64,000 bases of DNA from the NCBI RefSeq assembly GCF_003254645.1, contig NZ_PNFD01000004.1, positions 62,001 through 126,000 of the forward strand, written 5' to 3'. The translations under genes and the position numbers were made by a program. The DNA comes from Microbacterium suaedae. Lineage in GTDB: Bacteria; Actinomycetota; Actinomycetes; Actinomycetales; Microbacteriaceae. Within the stretch, counting starts at the first letter, position 1. Every line of letters starts with the position of its first letter. Shown here piece by piece: positions 25,108 to 33,530 of this stretch. The notes below the pieces were generated by a model. It saw nothing but the letters and a program-made list of their open reading frames with translations, searched no databases and had not been told where the DNA came from.

Positions 25108-26440
25108 GATCCTCCAGGTGTTCGGGGGCTCCGAGGGCGGCGAGCGCCCCGTCGAGGGCCGTGAGGAAGGCGCCCACCTCGGCCTCGCTCACGGTGCACG
25201 GGGGAACGACGTGGATGCGGTTCGCGGCGGTGAAGGCGATGACACCGCGATCGAGCAGGAGCGCCTTCACACGGGCGACGGCGGCGTCCGGAACGGGTTC
25301 GCGCGTCGCCCGGTCGGCGACGAGCTCGACGGCCCAGAACACTCCGAGCCCGCGAACGTCGCCGATGATGGGCCGCCGTTCCGCGATCTCCCGCAGCCCG
25401 GGCCCGATCACGGCGGATCCGATGCGCCGCGCGTTCTCGACGATGCGTTCCTCGGTCATGGCGTCGAGCGCCGCAACGATCGATGCGGCGGCGAGCGGGT
25501 GGCCGGAGTAGGTGAGCCCTCCGGGAAAGACCGTCTCCGAGAACCGGTCTGCGACGTGCGGCGCCGGGAGCACGCCGCCGATCGGCACATACCCCGAGTT
25601 GACCCCCTTCGCGAAGGTGACGATGTCGGGGACGATGCCCCGAGGGTTCGTCTCCTCGCTGTGCCAGGAGAACCACTCTCCCGCGCGCCCGAATCCGGAC
25701 ATCACCTCGTCGAGGATCAACAGGATCCCGTTCGCATCGCAGATCTCGCGGACGCCGTCGAGGTACCCCGCGGGAGGGACCAGGATGCCCGCCGTGCCCG
25801 GGATGCCTTCGAGGAGGATCGCCGCGATCGACGCGCCTCCCTCGGCCGCGACGACCCGTTCGAGGTGTTCGAGGGCGCGCTCCGACTCCTGTTCGGGCGA
25901 GTCGGCCCAGAATTCGCTCCGGTAGGCATAAGGCCCGAAGAAGTGCACGTGGCCGCGGGAGAACTCGTTGGGCACGCGCCTCCAGTCGCCCGTCGCCGCG
26001 ATCGCCGCCCCCGTGTTGCCGTGATAGCTGCGGTAGTGGCTGAGGATCTTGTCGCGCCCCGTGACGAGGCGCGCCATGCGCATCGCGTTCTCGTTGGCGT
26101 CGGCTCCGCCGTTCGTGAAGAAGACCTTCTCGAACTCGCCGCCGGCCCGTTCGAGGATCCGCTCGGCTGCCTCCCCGCGAGCGAGGTTGACGGTCGCGGG
26201 CCCGATCGTCGCGAGCTCGGCGGCCTGCCGCTGGATCGCCTCGACCACCCGCGGGTGCCCGTAGCCGATGTTGACGTTCACGAGCTGACTCGAGAAATCG
26301 AGGTACTCGCGGCCGTCGTAGTCCCAGATGCGGGTGCCAGCCCCACCGGCGATCGTCATCCCCGCGGCCCCTCCCTGGGCCGACCACGAGTGGAAGACGT
26401 GCCGGTCGAGGTCCCGCGCGCGCTGCGCGAGGTCGCTCAC
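25100..26440 (-). CDS. Class III PLP-dependent aminotransferase, probable beta-alanine:pyruvate type
   Basis: Omega-amino acid aminotransferase of 446 residues. Landmarks are TNGGADANENAMRMAR for cofactor phosphate, Asp244 in LILDEVMSGFGR for the pyridine nitrogen, and Lys278 in VTFAKGVNSGYVPIGG as the Schiff-base lysine. In this operon the expected substrate is beta-alanine (from uracil) or 3-aminoisobutyrate (from thymine), giving malonic or methylmalonic semialdehyde. The start is GTG at 26440, overlapping the binding-protein stop (GTGA). It is longer than ornithine-type enzymes and lacks fused domains. Substrate is inferred from context. Confidence 0.9.
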   Translation of the reverse strand: MSDLAQRARDLDRHVFHSWSAQGGAAGMTIAGGAGTRIWDYDGREYLDFSSQLVNVNIGYGHPRVVEAIQRQAAELATIGPATVNLARGEAAERILERAGGEFEKVFFTNGGADANENAMRMARLVTGRDKILSHYRSYHGNTGAAIAATGDWRRVPNEFSRGHVHFFGPYAYRSEFWADSPEQESERALEHLERVVAAEGGASIAAILLEGIPGTAGILVPPAGYLDGVREICDANGILLILDEVMSGFGRAGEWFSWHSEETNPRGIVPDIVTFAKGVNSGYVPIGGVLPAPHVADRFSETVFPGGLTYSGHPLAAASIVAALDAMTEERIVENARRIGSAVIGPGLREIAERRPIIGDVRGLGVFWAVELVADRATREPVPDAAVARVKALLLDRGVIAFTAANRIHVVPPCTVSEAEVGAFLTALDGALAALGAPEHLEDHD

Positions 26441-27576
26441 GCTCCGCCCTCCGCCAGGCTCACGTCGATCGGCTCATAGGCGGTGCCGCGAACGTCGACG
26501 CCCTCAGCCTCCAGGTCGTCGAGCGCCTGCTGGACGTACTCGTTCGTGTAGGCGCCCGCGGGCGGCTCCTCCGTGATGAGGTGGGCGCCCTGCTCGTTGA
26601 CCGCGGCCAGCGCCCCGGCGACCGTTCGATCCCAGGCGTCCGCGTCGATGTACCCGATGCCGTTCTCCGCGGGCCAGACGAGCTTGTTCGTCTCGTTCGC
26701 CATCCACAGCTCGTGGCCTGCGCCCCAACTCGACCCGGCTTCGATCGTGATGTCCGCAGCCGCCTCGACATCGTCGCGGGCATACACCCACCCGCGAATG
26801 ACGGCCCGCAGGAACGCGACGGTCGTCTCGCGGTACTCCTCGTCGTCCGCGAGCCGTTCGCTGTCGGCCCACAGCGCGTCCTGGAGCATCGCGCCCGACG
26901 TCTCCTCATAGGAGATGACGGAGAAGTCCTCAGGCTGGTAGAGCTCGCCGGTGTCGGGATCCACCGCCTCCAGCAGCATGGCGTATTCGTTGTACGTCAT
27001 CGCCTGCGCGGCGTCGATGTCGCCGGAGAGGAAGGCGTTCATGTCGAAGCTCTGCGTGATGATGTCGACCGACGATGCGTCGAGCCCCTCCGCGGCCATC
27101 GCTGCGAAGATCTCCCACTCGTTGCCGAAGCCCCAGGATCCGATGCTCTTCCCCTCGAAGTCGGAGACGTCATCGATCCCCGCGTCCGCCCACGCCACCT
27201 GCAGCGTGCCCGACCGCTGGAAGATCTGCGCGACGTTCGTGACCGCCGCTCCCTGTTCGATGGATCCGAGGACCTTGGGAACCCAGGCGACGGCGTAGTC
27301 GACATCGCCGCTCACGAGCGCATCCTGCGGCACGATGTCTCCGCCGGACTCGATGATCTCGACCTCGAGCCCCTCCTCCGCGAAGAAGCCCTGTTCCTGC
27401 GCGGCGAAGTATCCCGCGAACTGCGCCTGCGGCAGCCACTGCAGCTGAAGCGAGACGGGGGTGAGCCCGTCGTCGGCCGTCGGCGCACCGTCGGCCGCCG
27501 AGCATCCTGCGAGCGCGAGAGTGACGGCGGCCCCCGTCATCGTGATGGCCGTGAGTCGGCCCGTGGTGCTGTGCAT
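26437..27576 (-). CDS. NMT1/ThiY-type ABC transporter substrate-binding lipoprotein
   Basis: Binding protein of 379 residues. The signal peptide ends in a lipobox, LALAGCSA, with Cys25 as the lipidated residue. The mature part starts PVSLQLQWLPQAQFAGYFAAQ, typical of the NMT1/THI5-like family that binds pyrimidine-like ligands (thiamine-precursor pyrimidine, riboflavin, nucleobase analogues). The run SWGFGNEWEIFAAM and QSFDMNAFLSGDIDAAQAMTYNE is also family-like. The frame stays open upstream through the permease gene, but the ATG at 27576 with signal peptide is the true start. Ligand inferred: a pyrimidine, dihydropyrimidine or hydantoin. Confidence 0.9.
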   Translation of the reverse strand: MHSTTGRLTAITMTGAAVTLALAGCSAADGAPTADDGLTPVSLQLQWLPQAQFAGYFAAQEQGFFAEEGLEVEIIESGGDIVPQDALVSGDVDYAVAWVPKVLGSIEQGAAVTNVAQIFQRSGTLQVAWADAGIDDVSDFEGKSIGSWGFGNEWEIFAAMAAEGLDASSVDIITQSFDMNAFLSGDIDAAQAMTYNEYAMLLEAVDPDTGELYQPEDFSVISYEETSGAMLQDALWADSERLADDEEYRETTVAFLRAVIRGWVYARDDVEAAADITIEAGSSWGAGHELWMANETNKLVWPAENGIGYIDADAWDRTVAGALAAVNEQGAHLITEEPPAGAYTNEYVQQALDDLEAEGVDVRGTAYEPIDVSLAEGGA

Positions 27577-27611
27577 GTGCGGTGTTCTCCTTCGTCTGGG
27601 CGGTGCGGTGA

Positions 27612-28406
27612 TCAGCGGTGGCCGAGGCGCGCATTCGCGACGCGCTCGACCCCCGAGGTGACGGCGTAGAACAGCACGCCGAGCAGAATCGCGCCGAGAA
27701 CGAACGCCCAGCTCCGGGCGTATGCGCTCTGCGCGGCATAGGTCGAGATCAGTCCGCCGAGTCCTCCACGCGGCCCGCCGAAGTACTCGGCGACGAGCGC
27801 GGAGATCACGGCGAGAGAGCTGGCGATGCGGATCCCCGTGACGACGTGCGGCGTCGCGGTGGGAAGCGTCACGACACGGAAGCTCTGCCATCCCGATGCG
27901 GCGTACGCGCGCATGAGGTCTCGGTGCACGGGCGCCGTCTGCCGCAGCCCGCGCAGAGTTCCGAGGAAGACGGGCGTGAACGTCGCGATTCCCGCGATCA
28001 TCTGTCGCCCCGTCTGACTGTCGGCGCCGAACATGGTGTTGAGGACGGGCGCGAGCGCAACGATGGGAATGACGGCGAGAGCCGCCACGAGAGGCGCGAG
28101 CATGCCGTCGATCAGCCGCCTGCTCGCCGCAACCGCGGCGAGCGCGATCGCGACGACGGATCCTCCGAGCAGCCCCACGGCGGCGTTGCCTCCCGTCACG
28201 GCCGCCCCCTCCGCAATCGCCGGCAGGAACGCGACGAACTCGACGACGATCGCCGCCGGGCTCGGCAGCACGTATTCGTCGACGAAGCCGAGCGCGATGA
28301 CTGCCTGCCACAGGACGACGCCGACGACGCCGAGCGCGACGGGCCACGCGAGCGGCCCCCACGCCGAGGATCCCCCGCGCACGCGCGGATCCGATGCCAC
28401 GGTCAT
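27612..28406 (-). CDS. ABC transporter permease (NMT1-associated, first)
   Basis: Membrane permease of 264 residues with about six helices of the BPD_transp_1 type found with nitrate, taurine and NMT1 systems. The EAA-like loop reads LMRAYAASGWQSFRVVTLP. The start ATG overlaps the ATPase stop (ATGA, 28403-28406). A 35-base gap precedes the binding-protein gene. The operon encodes a second, different permease on the other side of the ATPase gene, so the membrane part is probably a heterodimer. Confidence 0.9.
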   Translation of the reverse strand: MTVASDPRVRGGSSAWGPLAWPVALGVVGVVLWQAVIALGFVDEYVLPSPAAIVVEFVAFLPAIAEGAAVTGGNAAVGLLGGSVVAIALAAVAASRRLIDGMLAPLVAALAVIPIVALAPVLNTMFGADSQTGRQMIAGIATFTPVFLGTLRGLRQTAPVHRDLMRAYAASGWQSFRVVTLPTATPHVVTGIRIASSLAVISALVAEYFGGPRGGLGGLISTYAAQSAYARSWAFVLGAILLGVLFYAVTSGVERVANARLGHR

Positions 28407-29212
28407 CGCGTCTCCACTCCGCGCATCGCGATCTCGCCGCCGTGCAGCGACTCGCGCACGGCCGTGATCATGTCGAAGTAGCCCTGCTCCTCGCGCAGTT
28501 CATCTCCGCGATGCGCCGTGTCTGCGATGTCCATCGCCACGATCTCGCTGATGCGCCCCGGCCGGGGCGACATCACGACGACGCGGTCGGACAGGTACAC
28601 CGCCTCCGGGATCGAATGGGTGACGAAGACGACGGCGGCGCCGGTCTCGGCACGGATCCGGAGCAGATCCGACTGCATCTTCTCGCGGGTCATCTCGTCG
28701 AGCGCGCCGAACGGCTCGTCCATCAGCAGCAGCCGCGGCTTCTCGGCGAGCGATCGGGCGATCGCGACACGCTGCTGCATCCCGCCGGAGAGCTGGTCCG
28801 GGAAACGGTCGGCGAACTCAGCGAGTCCGACCATCTCGAGCAGCTCCGCGGCCCGCTCTTCGCGCTGGGCCCGACCGATTCCGTGCACCTGGAGCGGCAG
28901 CGCGACGTTCGCGGCGACAGTGCGCCACGGAAGAAGCCCCGCCTGCTGGAACGCGATGCCGTAGTCCTGATCGATGCGGGCCGCAGCGGACGACTTCCCG
29001 AAGACCTCGACGGATCCGCTGTCGGCGCGGTCGAGGTCGGCGATCAGCCGCAGAAGCGTCGATTTTCCGCATCCGGATGGGCCGATGAGCGACACGAACT
29101 CGCCGGGAGCGACATCGAGATCCACGCCGCTCAGGGCGTGCACACGCCCCTCCTTGGTGTCGAAGAAGCGGTCGACGCCGCGTACCGAGACAGCGGGAGT
29201 GAGATCGGTCAT
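28403..29212 (-). CDS. ABC transporter ATP-binding protein (NMT1/SsuB type)
   Basis: ATPase subunit of 269 residues. Walker A is GPSGCGKST (44-52), the Q-loop AFQQAGLLPW, the signature LSGGMQQR, and Walker B LLLMDEPFGALD, followed by the H-loop VTHSIPEAV. These match the SsuB/TauB/ThiZ group. The ATG at 29212 lies in an ATGA overlap with the upstream permease stop; the frame is open further upstream only as shadow. With its two flanking permeases and the binding protein it makes a complete importer. Confidence 0.93.
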   Translation of the reverse strand: MTDLTPAVSVRGVDRFFDTKEGRVHALSGVDLDVAPGEFVSLIGPSGCGKSTLLRLIADLDRADSGSVEVFGKSSAAARIDQDYGIAFQQAGLLPWRTVAANVALPLQVHGIGRAQREERAAELLEMVGLAEFADRFPDQLSGGMQQRVAIARSLAEKPRLLLMDEPFGALDEMTREKMQSDLLRIRAETGAAVVFVTHSIPEAVYLSDRVVVMSPRPGRISEIVAMDIADTAHRGDELREEQGYFDMITAVRESLHGGEIAMRGVETR

Positions 29213-30078
29213 GCGGACGCCTCCGTTCGTCGGAAGTTCTTCAGGATCCCGCCTGCGGCCGCGACGGTCGCGGCGGCGACGAGCCCCAGCACGATGGCGC
29301 CGAAGACCGGCGCCCACGCCTTGGGCGGATCTGACGACGCCTGTCCCGCGAACTGGATGACGAGGCGCCCGAGACCGCCGCGCATGCCCGTGGAGACCTC
29401 CGCGACGACGGTGCCGACGATGGCGCCCGCAGCCCCGAGCCGGAGAGCCGTGAGCAGGTGCGGAACCGACGCGGGGAGCCGCAGTCGCAGGAGGGTGCCC
29501 CACCACCCCACCCCGTAGGTGCGCATCAATTCGAGATGGATCTTCTCCGGCGCGTCGAATCCCGACAGCGCGCCGACGGCGATGGGGAAGAACGCGAGAT
29601 AGCTCGCGATGACGGCGACGCTCATCTCGTCGGTCCACCCCGCCTGCGCCCCGAGCGATCGGACGAGCGGCGCGAAGGCGATGAGCGGCACCGTCTGGCT
29701 CAGCACGATCCACGGCAGCAGCGACATTCGCGCGATCGGCGAGGCGAGCATGGCGAGCGCGAACGCGATCCCCACGACGAGGCCCACGACGAGGCCCGCC
29801 GCGGCGATCCCGAGCGTCGTCGCCGACGCCTGCGCGACGACGAGCCAGAGCGGCTCAGCTCGCGACGACGCCGTCTCGGTCCCGACAAGGCGAGCGATCA
29901 TCTCCCAGATGTGCGGCATCGCGAGATCGGTGGCACGCGGCAGCACGCGCGCCGAGCCGATGGTGAGCCCGTCTGCCGGGCTGAGCAGCCGGACGGCCTC
30001 CCAGAGAAGCGCGACCGCGACGATGCCCGCGACACCCCACACGAACGCGCGTCGGCGTCCTGCTGCCGCCGCGCTCAC
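29209..30078 (-). CDS. ABC transporter permease (NMT1-associated, second)
   Basis: Second BPD_transp_1 permease of 289 residues with about six helices. The coupling loop is LMRTYGVGWWGTLLRLRLP. It differs clearly from the other permease (longer periplasmic loop after the first helix, about residues 30-65). The start is GTG at 30078 in a GTGA overlap with the LLM gene stop. The gene order permease, ATPase, permease, binding protein is typical of this transporter group next to pyrimidine or hydantoin genes. Confidence 0.9.
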   Translation of the reverse strand: MSAAAAGRRRAFVWGVAGIVAVALLWEAVRLLSPADGLTIGSARVLPRATDLAMPHIWEMIARLVGTETASSRAEPLWLVVAQASATTLGIAAAGLVVGLVVGIAFALAMLASPIARMSLLPWIVLSQTVPLIAFAPLVRSLGAQAGWTDEMSVAVIASYLAFFPIAVGALSGFDAPEKIHLELMRTYGVGWWGTLLRLRLPASVPHLLTALRLGAAGAIVGTVVAEVSTGMRGGLGRLVIQFAGQASSDPPKAWAPVFGAIVLGLVAAATVAAAGGILKNFRRTEASA

Positions 30079-31091
30079 GACGTCGCCCTCACCGTCTCGC
30101 GCATTGCAGGGATGACCGTCTCGCCGTAGACCCGCAGCGTCTCATCCTTCGCATCATGCTGGAGATAGCCGGCGAACTGGTCGACGCCGATCGCGCGCAG
30201 CTGCTCGACCTTCTCGAGGTGCTGCTCGGGCGTCCCGAGCACGCAGAACCGGTCGACGATCTCGTCCGGCACGAAGTCGACGTGATCGTTTCCGGCCCTG
30301 CCGTGCGAGTTGTAGTCATAACCCGTGCGACCCGCGATGTAGTCGGTGAGCGCCTGCGGCACGGAACCGGAGGATCCGTACTTCGCCACGATGTCGGCGA
30401 CGTGATTGCCGACCATGCCGCCGAACCAGCGGGTCTGCTCACGCATGTGGGCCCAGTCATCGCCGATGTAGAAGGGCGCCGCGACGCAGAAGGTGATGCT
30501 GTCAGGGTCGCGGCCGGCGCGCTCCGCGGCCTCGCGGACCGTTCCGATCATCCACCGCGCGATGTCGACATCCGCGAGCTGCAGGATGTATCCGTCTGCC
30601 ACCTCGCCCGTGAGCTGCAGCGCTCGAGGGCCGTACGCCGCGACCCACATCTCGAGTTCGCTGCCGGTCGACCACGGGAACCGGATGGTGGCCCCGTCTC
30701 GTTCGACTGCGCGAGAGTTCGCGAGCTCGCGGATCACGTGCACGGCCTCGCGCAGCTCCTTCAGCGTCGACGGACGCCCCTGCAATGTGCGGACGGCGCT
30801 GTCGCCGCGACCGATGCCGCACACCGTGCGGTTGCCGAACATCTCGTTGAGCGTGGCATACAGCGACGCCGTGACCGTCCAATCACGCGTCGCAGGGTTC
30901 GTCACGAACGGTCCGACCGTGACCTTCCGGGTCGCCGCGAGGATCTGGCTGAACACGACATACGGCTCCTGCCACAGGAGGTGCGAATCGAATGTCCACA
31001 CGTGGCTGAACCCGTGGTTCTCCGCCCGCACGGCCAGGTCGACGACGCGCGACGCGGGCGGATCGTTCTGAAGGACGACTCCGAAGTCCAT
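30075..31091 (-). CDS. LLM-class flavin (F420- or FMN-)dependent oxidoreductase of a pyrimidine-type operon
   Basis: Luciferase-like monooxygenase-fold enzyme of 338 residues. The barrel start DFGVVLQNDPPASRVVDLA, TFDSHLLWQEPY, GPFVTNPATRDWTV and GIGRGDSAVRTL are characteristic of a subgroup annotated as F420-dependent (I recall the CPS_4043 subgroup, TIGR03842). It sits ten bases after the dihydropyrimidinase gene and overlaps the permease gene, so it is an integral part of the operon. No dihydropyrimidine dehydrogenase is present, so it could make or break a pyrimidine ring bond as in RutA, or reduce the ring using F420H2. Both roles are hypotheses. Confidence 0.87.
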   Translation of the reverse strand: MDFGVVLQNDPPASRVVDLAVRAENHGFSHVWTFDSHLLWQEPYVVFSQILAATRKVTVGPFVTNPATRDWTVTASLYATLNEMFGNRTVCGIGRGDSAVRTLQGRPSTLKELREAVHVIRELANSRAVERDGATIRFPWSTGSELEMWVAAYGPRALQLTGEVADGYILQLADVDIARWMIGTVREAAERAGRDPDSITFCVAAPFYIGDDWAHMREQTRWFGGMVGNHVADIVAKYGSSGSVPQALTDYIAGRTGYDYNSHGRAGNDHVDFVPDEIVDRFCVLGTPEQHLEKVEQLRAIGVDQFAGYLQHDAKDETLRVYGETVIPAMRETVRATS

Positions 31092-31101
31092 GCTCTCTCC
31101 C

Positions 31102-32538
31102 TCAGCTCAGGTACTGACTCAGGCCGCGCTTGATATAGCGCCCATGGCCGGCTCTGCCGACGTACCCGGACTCGTCGACGACGACCGATCCGCGCGAGAG
31201 CACGACGTCGACGTGTCCGTCGATCTCGAACCCTTCCCACGCGGAGTAGTCGAGATTCATGTGGTGCGCTCCGCCGACGCCGATCGACGTGTGCCCCTTC
31301 GGGTCGTAGACGACGATGTCGGCGTCGGCGCCGGGCTGGATCACCCCTTTCCGGCCGTACATCCCGAACATGCGAGCGGGCGTCGTCGAGGTGATCTCCA
31401 CCCACCGCTCGAGCGTGATGCGTCCGTCGACGACCCCCTGGTACATGAGGTCCATGCGATTCTCGACGCTCCCCATCCCATTGGGGATCTTCGCGAAGCT
31501 GTCGCGTCCGAGCTCCTTCTGCTCCTTCATGCAGAAGGGACAGTGATCGGTCGAGACCATCTGAATGTCGTTGGTGCGAAGGCTCTGCCACATCGCGTCC
31601 TGGTGGCCGTGTTCGCGCGAGCGGATCGGCGTGGAGCACACGTACTTGGCGCCTTCGAAATCTCCCCATTCCGCGCTTTTCGCGGCGAGATGCTCTTCAA
31701 GCGAGAGGTACAGATACTGCGGACACGTCTCGCCGAAGACGTTCATCCCGCGATCGCGAGCCGCGGCGATCTGCTCGACGGCCTGCTTCGCCGACACGTG
31801 CACGACGTACAGCGGGGCACCCGTGAGATCGGCGATCGAGATGACTCGATGCGTCGCCTCCTCCTCGGTCTGCCACGGCCGCGTGAGCCCGTGCCATTCC
31901 GGAGAGGTATGCCCGGCTTCCAGCGCCTGCTGCTGCAGGACATCGATGATGGAGCCGTTCTCCGCGTGCATCATCATCATCGCGCCGTTCTCAGCACCCT
32001 TCTGGAACGCGCGGAAGATCTGGCCGTCGTCCGAGAGGAAGACACCCTTGTACGCCGTGAACAGCTTGAAGCTCGTCACTCCCTCCGCGACGAGCTCGTC
32101 CATCGCCGTCAGCGACGACGACTGCACGTCGGAGAGGATCTGGTGGAAGCCGTAATCGATCGCACACGCCCCTGCGGCCTTCTCCTGCCACAGCTGGTGC
32201 TGGTCGAGGATGTTCTGATCGGGGTACTGCACGACGAAGTCGACGATGCTCGTCGTTCCGCCCCACGCGGCCGCGCGGGTTCCCGTCTCAAAGGTGTCGG
32301 AGGCGAACGTCCCCCCGAAGGGCATCTCCATGTGGGTGTGCGCGTCGACCCCTCCCGGGATGACGTACTTCCCGGTCGCGTCGATGACCGTGTCGACGGC
32401 GCGCGTCAGATCGGATCCGAGCAGCTGCGATCCCGGTTCGAGGACCGCCGCAATCTTCTCGCCGTCGACGAGAACGTCGGCGAGGCCCCGGCCCGTCGCG
32501 CTGACGACCGTCCCGCCCGTGATGAGTGTCGTTGTCAT
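31102..32538 (-). CDS. Dihydropyrimidinase / D-hydantoinase family amidohydrolase
   Basis: Zinc amidohydrolase of 478 residues that opens the ring of dihydrouracil, dihydrothymine or hydantoins. Metal ligands visible are His67 and His69 in DAHTHMEM, the probable carboxylated Lys164 in FTAYKG, His191 in MMHAENG, His247 in YVVHVSAKQ and Asp331 in VSTDHCPF. Ring-recognition residues NRMDLMYQG are present. The start ATG at 32538 follows GAGAGGAATCGAC. It is 11 bases after the nitrilase-family gene, which acts on the carbamoyl product. Allantoinase is less likely given the beta-ureidopropionase partner. Confidence 0.93.
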   Translation of the reverse strand: MTTTLITGGTVVSATGRGLADVLVDGEKIAAVLEPGSQLLGSDLTRAVDTVIDATGKYVIPGGVDAHTHMEMPFGGTFASDTFETGTRAAAWGGTTSIVDFVVQYPDQNILDQHQLWQEKAAGACAIDYGFHQILSDVQSSSLTAMDELVAEGVTSFKLFTAYKGVFLSDDGQIFRAFQKGAENGAMMMMHAENGSIIDVLQQQALEAGHTSPEWHGLTRPWQTEEEATHRVISIADLTGAPLYVVHVSAKQAVEQIAAARDRGMNVFGETCPQYLYLSLEEHLAAKSAEWGDFEGAKYVCSTPIRSREHGHQDAMWQSLRTNDIQMVSTDHCPFCMKEQKELGRDSFAKIPNGMGSVENRMDLMYQGVVDGRITLERWVEITSTTPARMFGMYGRKGVIQPGADADIVVYDPKGHTSIGVGGAHHMNLDYSAWEGFEIDGHVDVVLSRGSVVVDESGYVGRAGHGRYIKRGLSQYLS

Positions 32539-32549
32539 GTCGATTCCTC

Positions 32550-33398
32550 TCAGGGTGCGGGGATGGCGGCGTAGGAGTCGGGACGCCGATCGCGGTAGAA
32601 CTGCCAGCTGTCGCGCGCCTCGCGGATGAGCGAGAAATCGAGGTCGCGCACGAGCACCTCCTCGTCGGACTCGGATCCGTAGGAGCCGACGATGTTCCCC
32701 CGCGGATCGCAGAACTGGCTCCGGCCATAGAACGTGACGGCCTCGTCGCCGTACTCGTTGTCTTCGGTTCCCACTCGATTGGGCGCGGCGACGAAGTACT
32801 GATTTGCCGCCGCCGCGGCGGGCTGTTCGAGCTCCCACAGCCGGTTCGAGAGCCCCGGCTTCGTGGCGTTCGGGTTGAACACGATATCGGCGCCGTTGAG
32901 GCCGAGCTCACGCCATCCTTCGGGGAAGTGCCGGTCGTAGCAGATGTACATCCCCACCCGCCCGATCGCCGTCTCGAAGACGGGGTAGCCGAGGTTCCCG
33001 GGGCGGAAGTAGAACTTCTCCCAGAACTTCTCGACATGCGGGATGTGGTGCTTCCGGTAGGTTCCGAGCACGGATCCGTCGGCGTCGACGAGGACCGAGC
33101 TGTTGTAGTACACGCCCGTCATCGCCTCCTCGTAGATCGGGAGAACCATGACCATCCCGGTCTCCTTCGCCACATCGGCGAAGCGCTGCACGATCGGGCC
33201 GTCGGCGGGCTCTGCGTAGCGGTAATACTTCGCGTCCTGCGTGATGCCGAAGTACGGGCCATAGAACAGCTCCTGGAAGCTCATCACCTGCGCGCCCCGT
33301 GCCGCCGCATCACGCGCGAACTGCTCGTGCCGGTCCAGCATCGACGCCTTGTCGCCTGTCCAGCTCGTCTGGCTGATGGCTGCTCTCACGATCGTCAT
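32550..33398 (-). CDS. Beta-ureidopropionase-like carbon-nitrogen hydrolase (nitrilase superfamily)
   Basis: Hydrolase of 282 residues that removes the carbamoyl group from N-carbamoyl-beta-alanine (or an N-carbamoyl amino acid). The catalytic triad is visible: Glu43 in FQELFYGPYF, Lys116 in YRKHHIPH and Cys153 in YICYDRHFPEG. The PGNLGYPVFE run is typical of the N-carbamoyl-beta-alanine/N-carbamoylputrescine amidohydrolase branch. The ATG follows GGAGGATCCCC. It is the first gene of a nine-gene unit and faces the MocR regulator across a 132-base regulatory gap. Confidence 0.92.
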   Translation of the reverse strand: MTIVRAAISQTSWTGDKASMLDRHEQFARDAAARGAQVMSFQELFYGPYFGITQDAKYYRYAEPADGPIVQRFADVAKETGMVMVLPIYEEAMTGVYYNSSVLVDADGSVLGTYRKHHIPHVEKFWEKFYFRPGNLGYPVFETAIGRVGMYICYDRHFPEGWRELGLNGADIVFNPNATKPGLSNRLWELEQPAAAAANQYFVAAPNRVGTEDNEYGDEAVTFYGRSQFCDPRGNIVGSYGSESDEEVLVRDLDFSLIREARDSWQFYRDRRPDSYAAIPAP

Positions 33399-33452
33399 GG
33401 GGATCCTCCGTCGTCGCGTCCGGTCGATGTTGCGTTACTGTTCCGCCTGAAC

Positions 33453-33472
33453 ATTTCTCTGATATTTCTCTG
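33453..33472. promoter_or_regulatory. Tandem ATTTCTCTG direct repeat, candidate operator of the MocR regulator
   Basis: ATTTCTCTG occurs at 33453-33461 and 33464-33472, a two-base gap giving an 11-bp period (one helical turn). With the preceding dinucleotides the units are ACATTTCTCTG and ATATTTCTCTG. The site is 54 bases from the nitrilase start and 58 from the regulator start, in the most A/T-rich part of the gap. Confidence 0.6.
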
Positions 33473-33530
33473 TCGACCGCCGCGGTAAATTCCTCGCCCG
33501 CCTCCCCGTTTCCGCGGCAGGATCATCACC

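Noticed and set aside
31465..31490. CCCATCCCATTGGGGATC hairpin-like string
   Set aside because: It lies inside the dihydropyrimidinase coding sequence, encodes conserved residues (IPNGMGS) and has no position consistent with a regulatory site.
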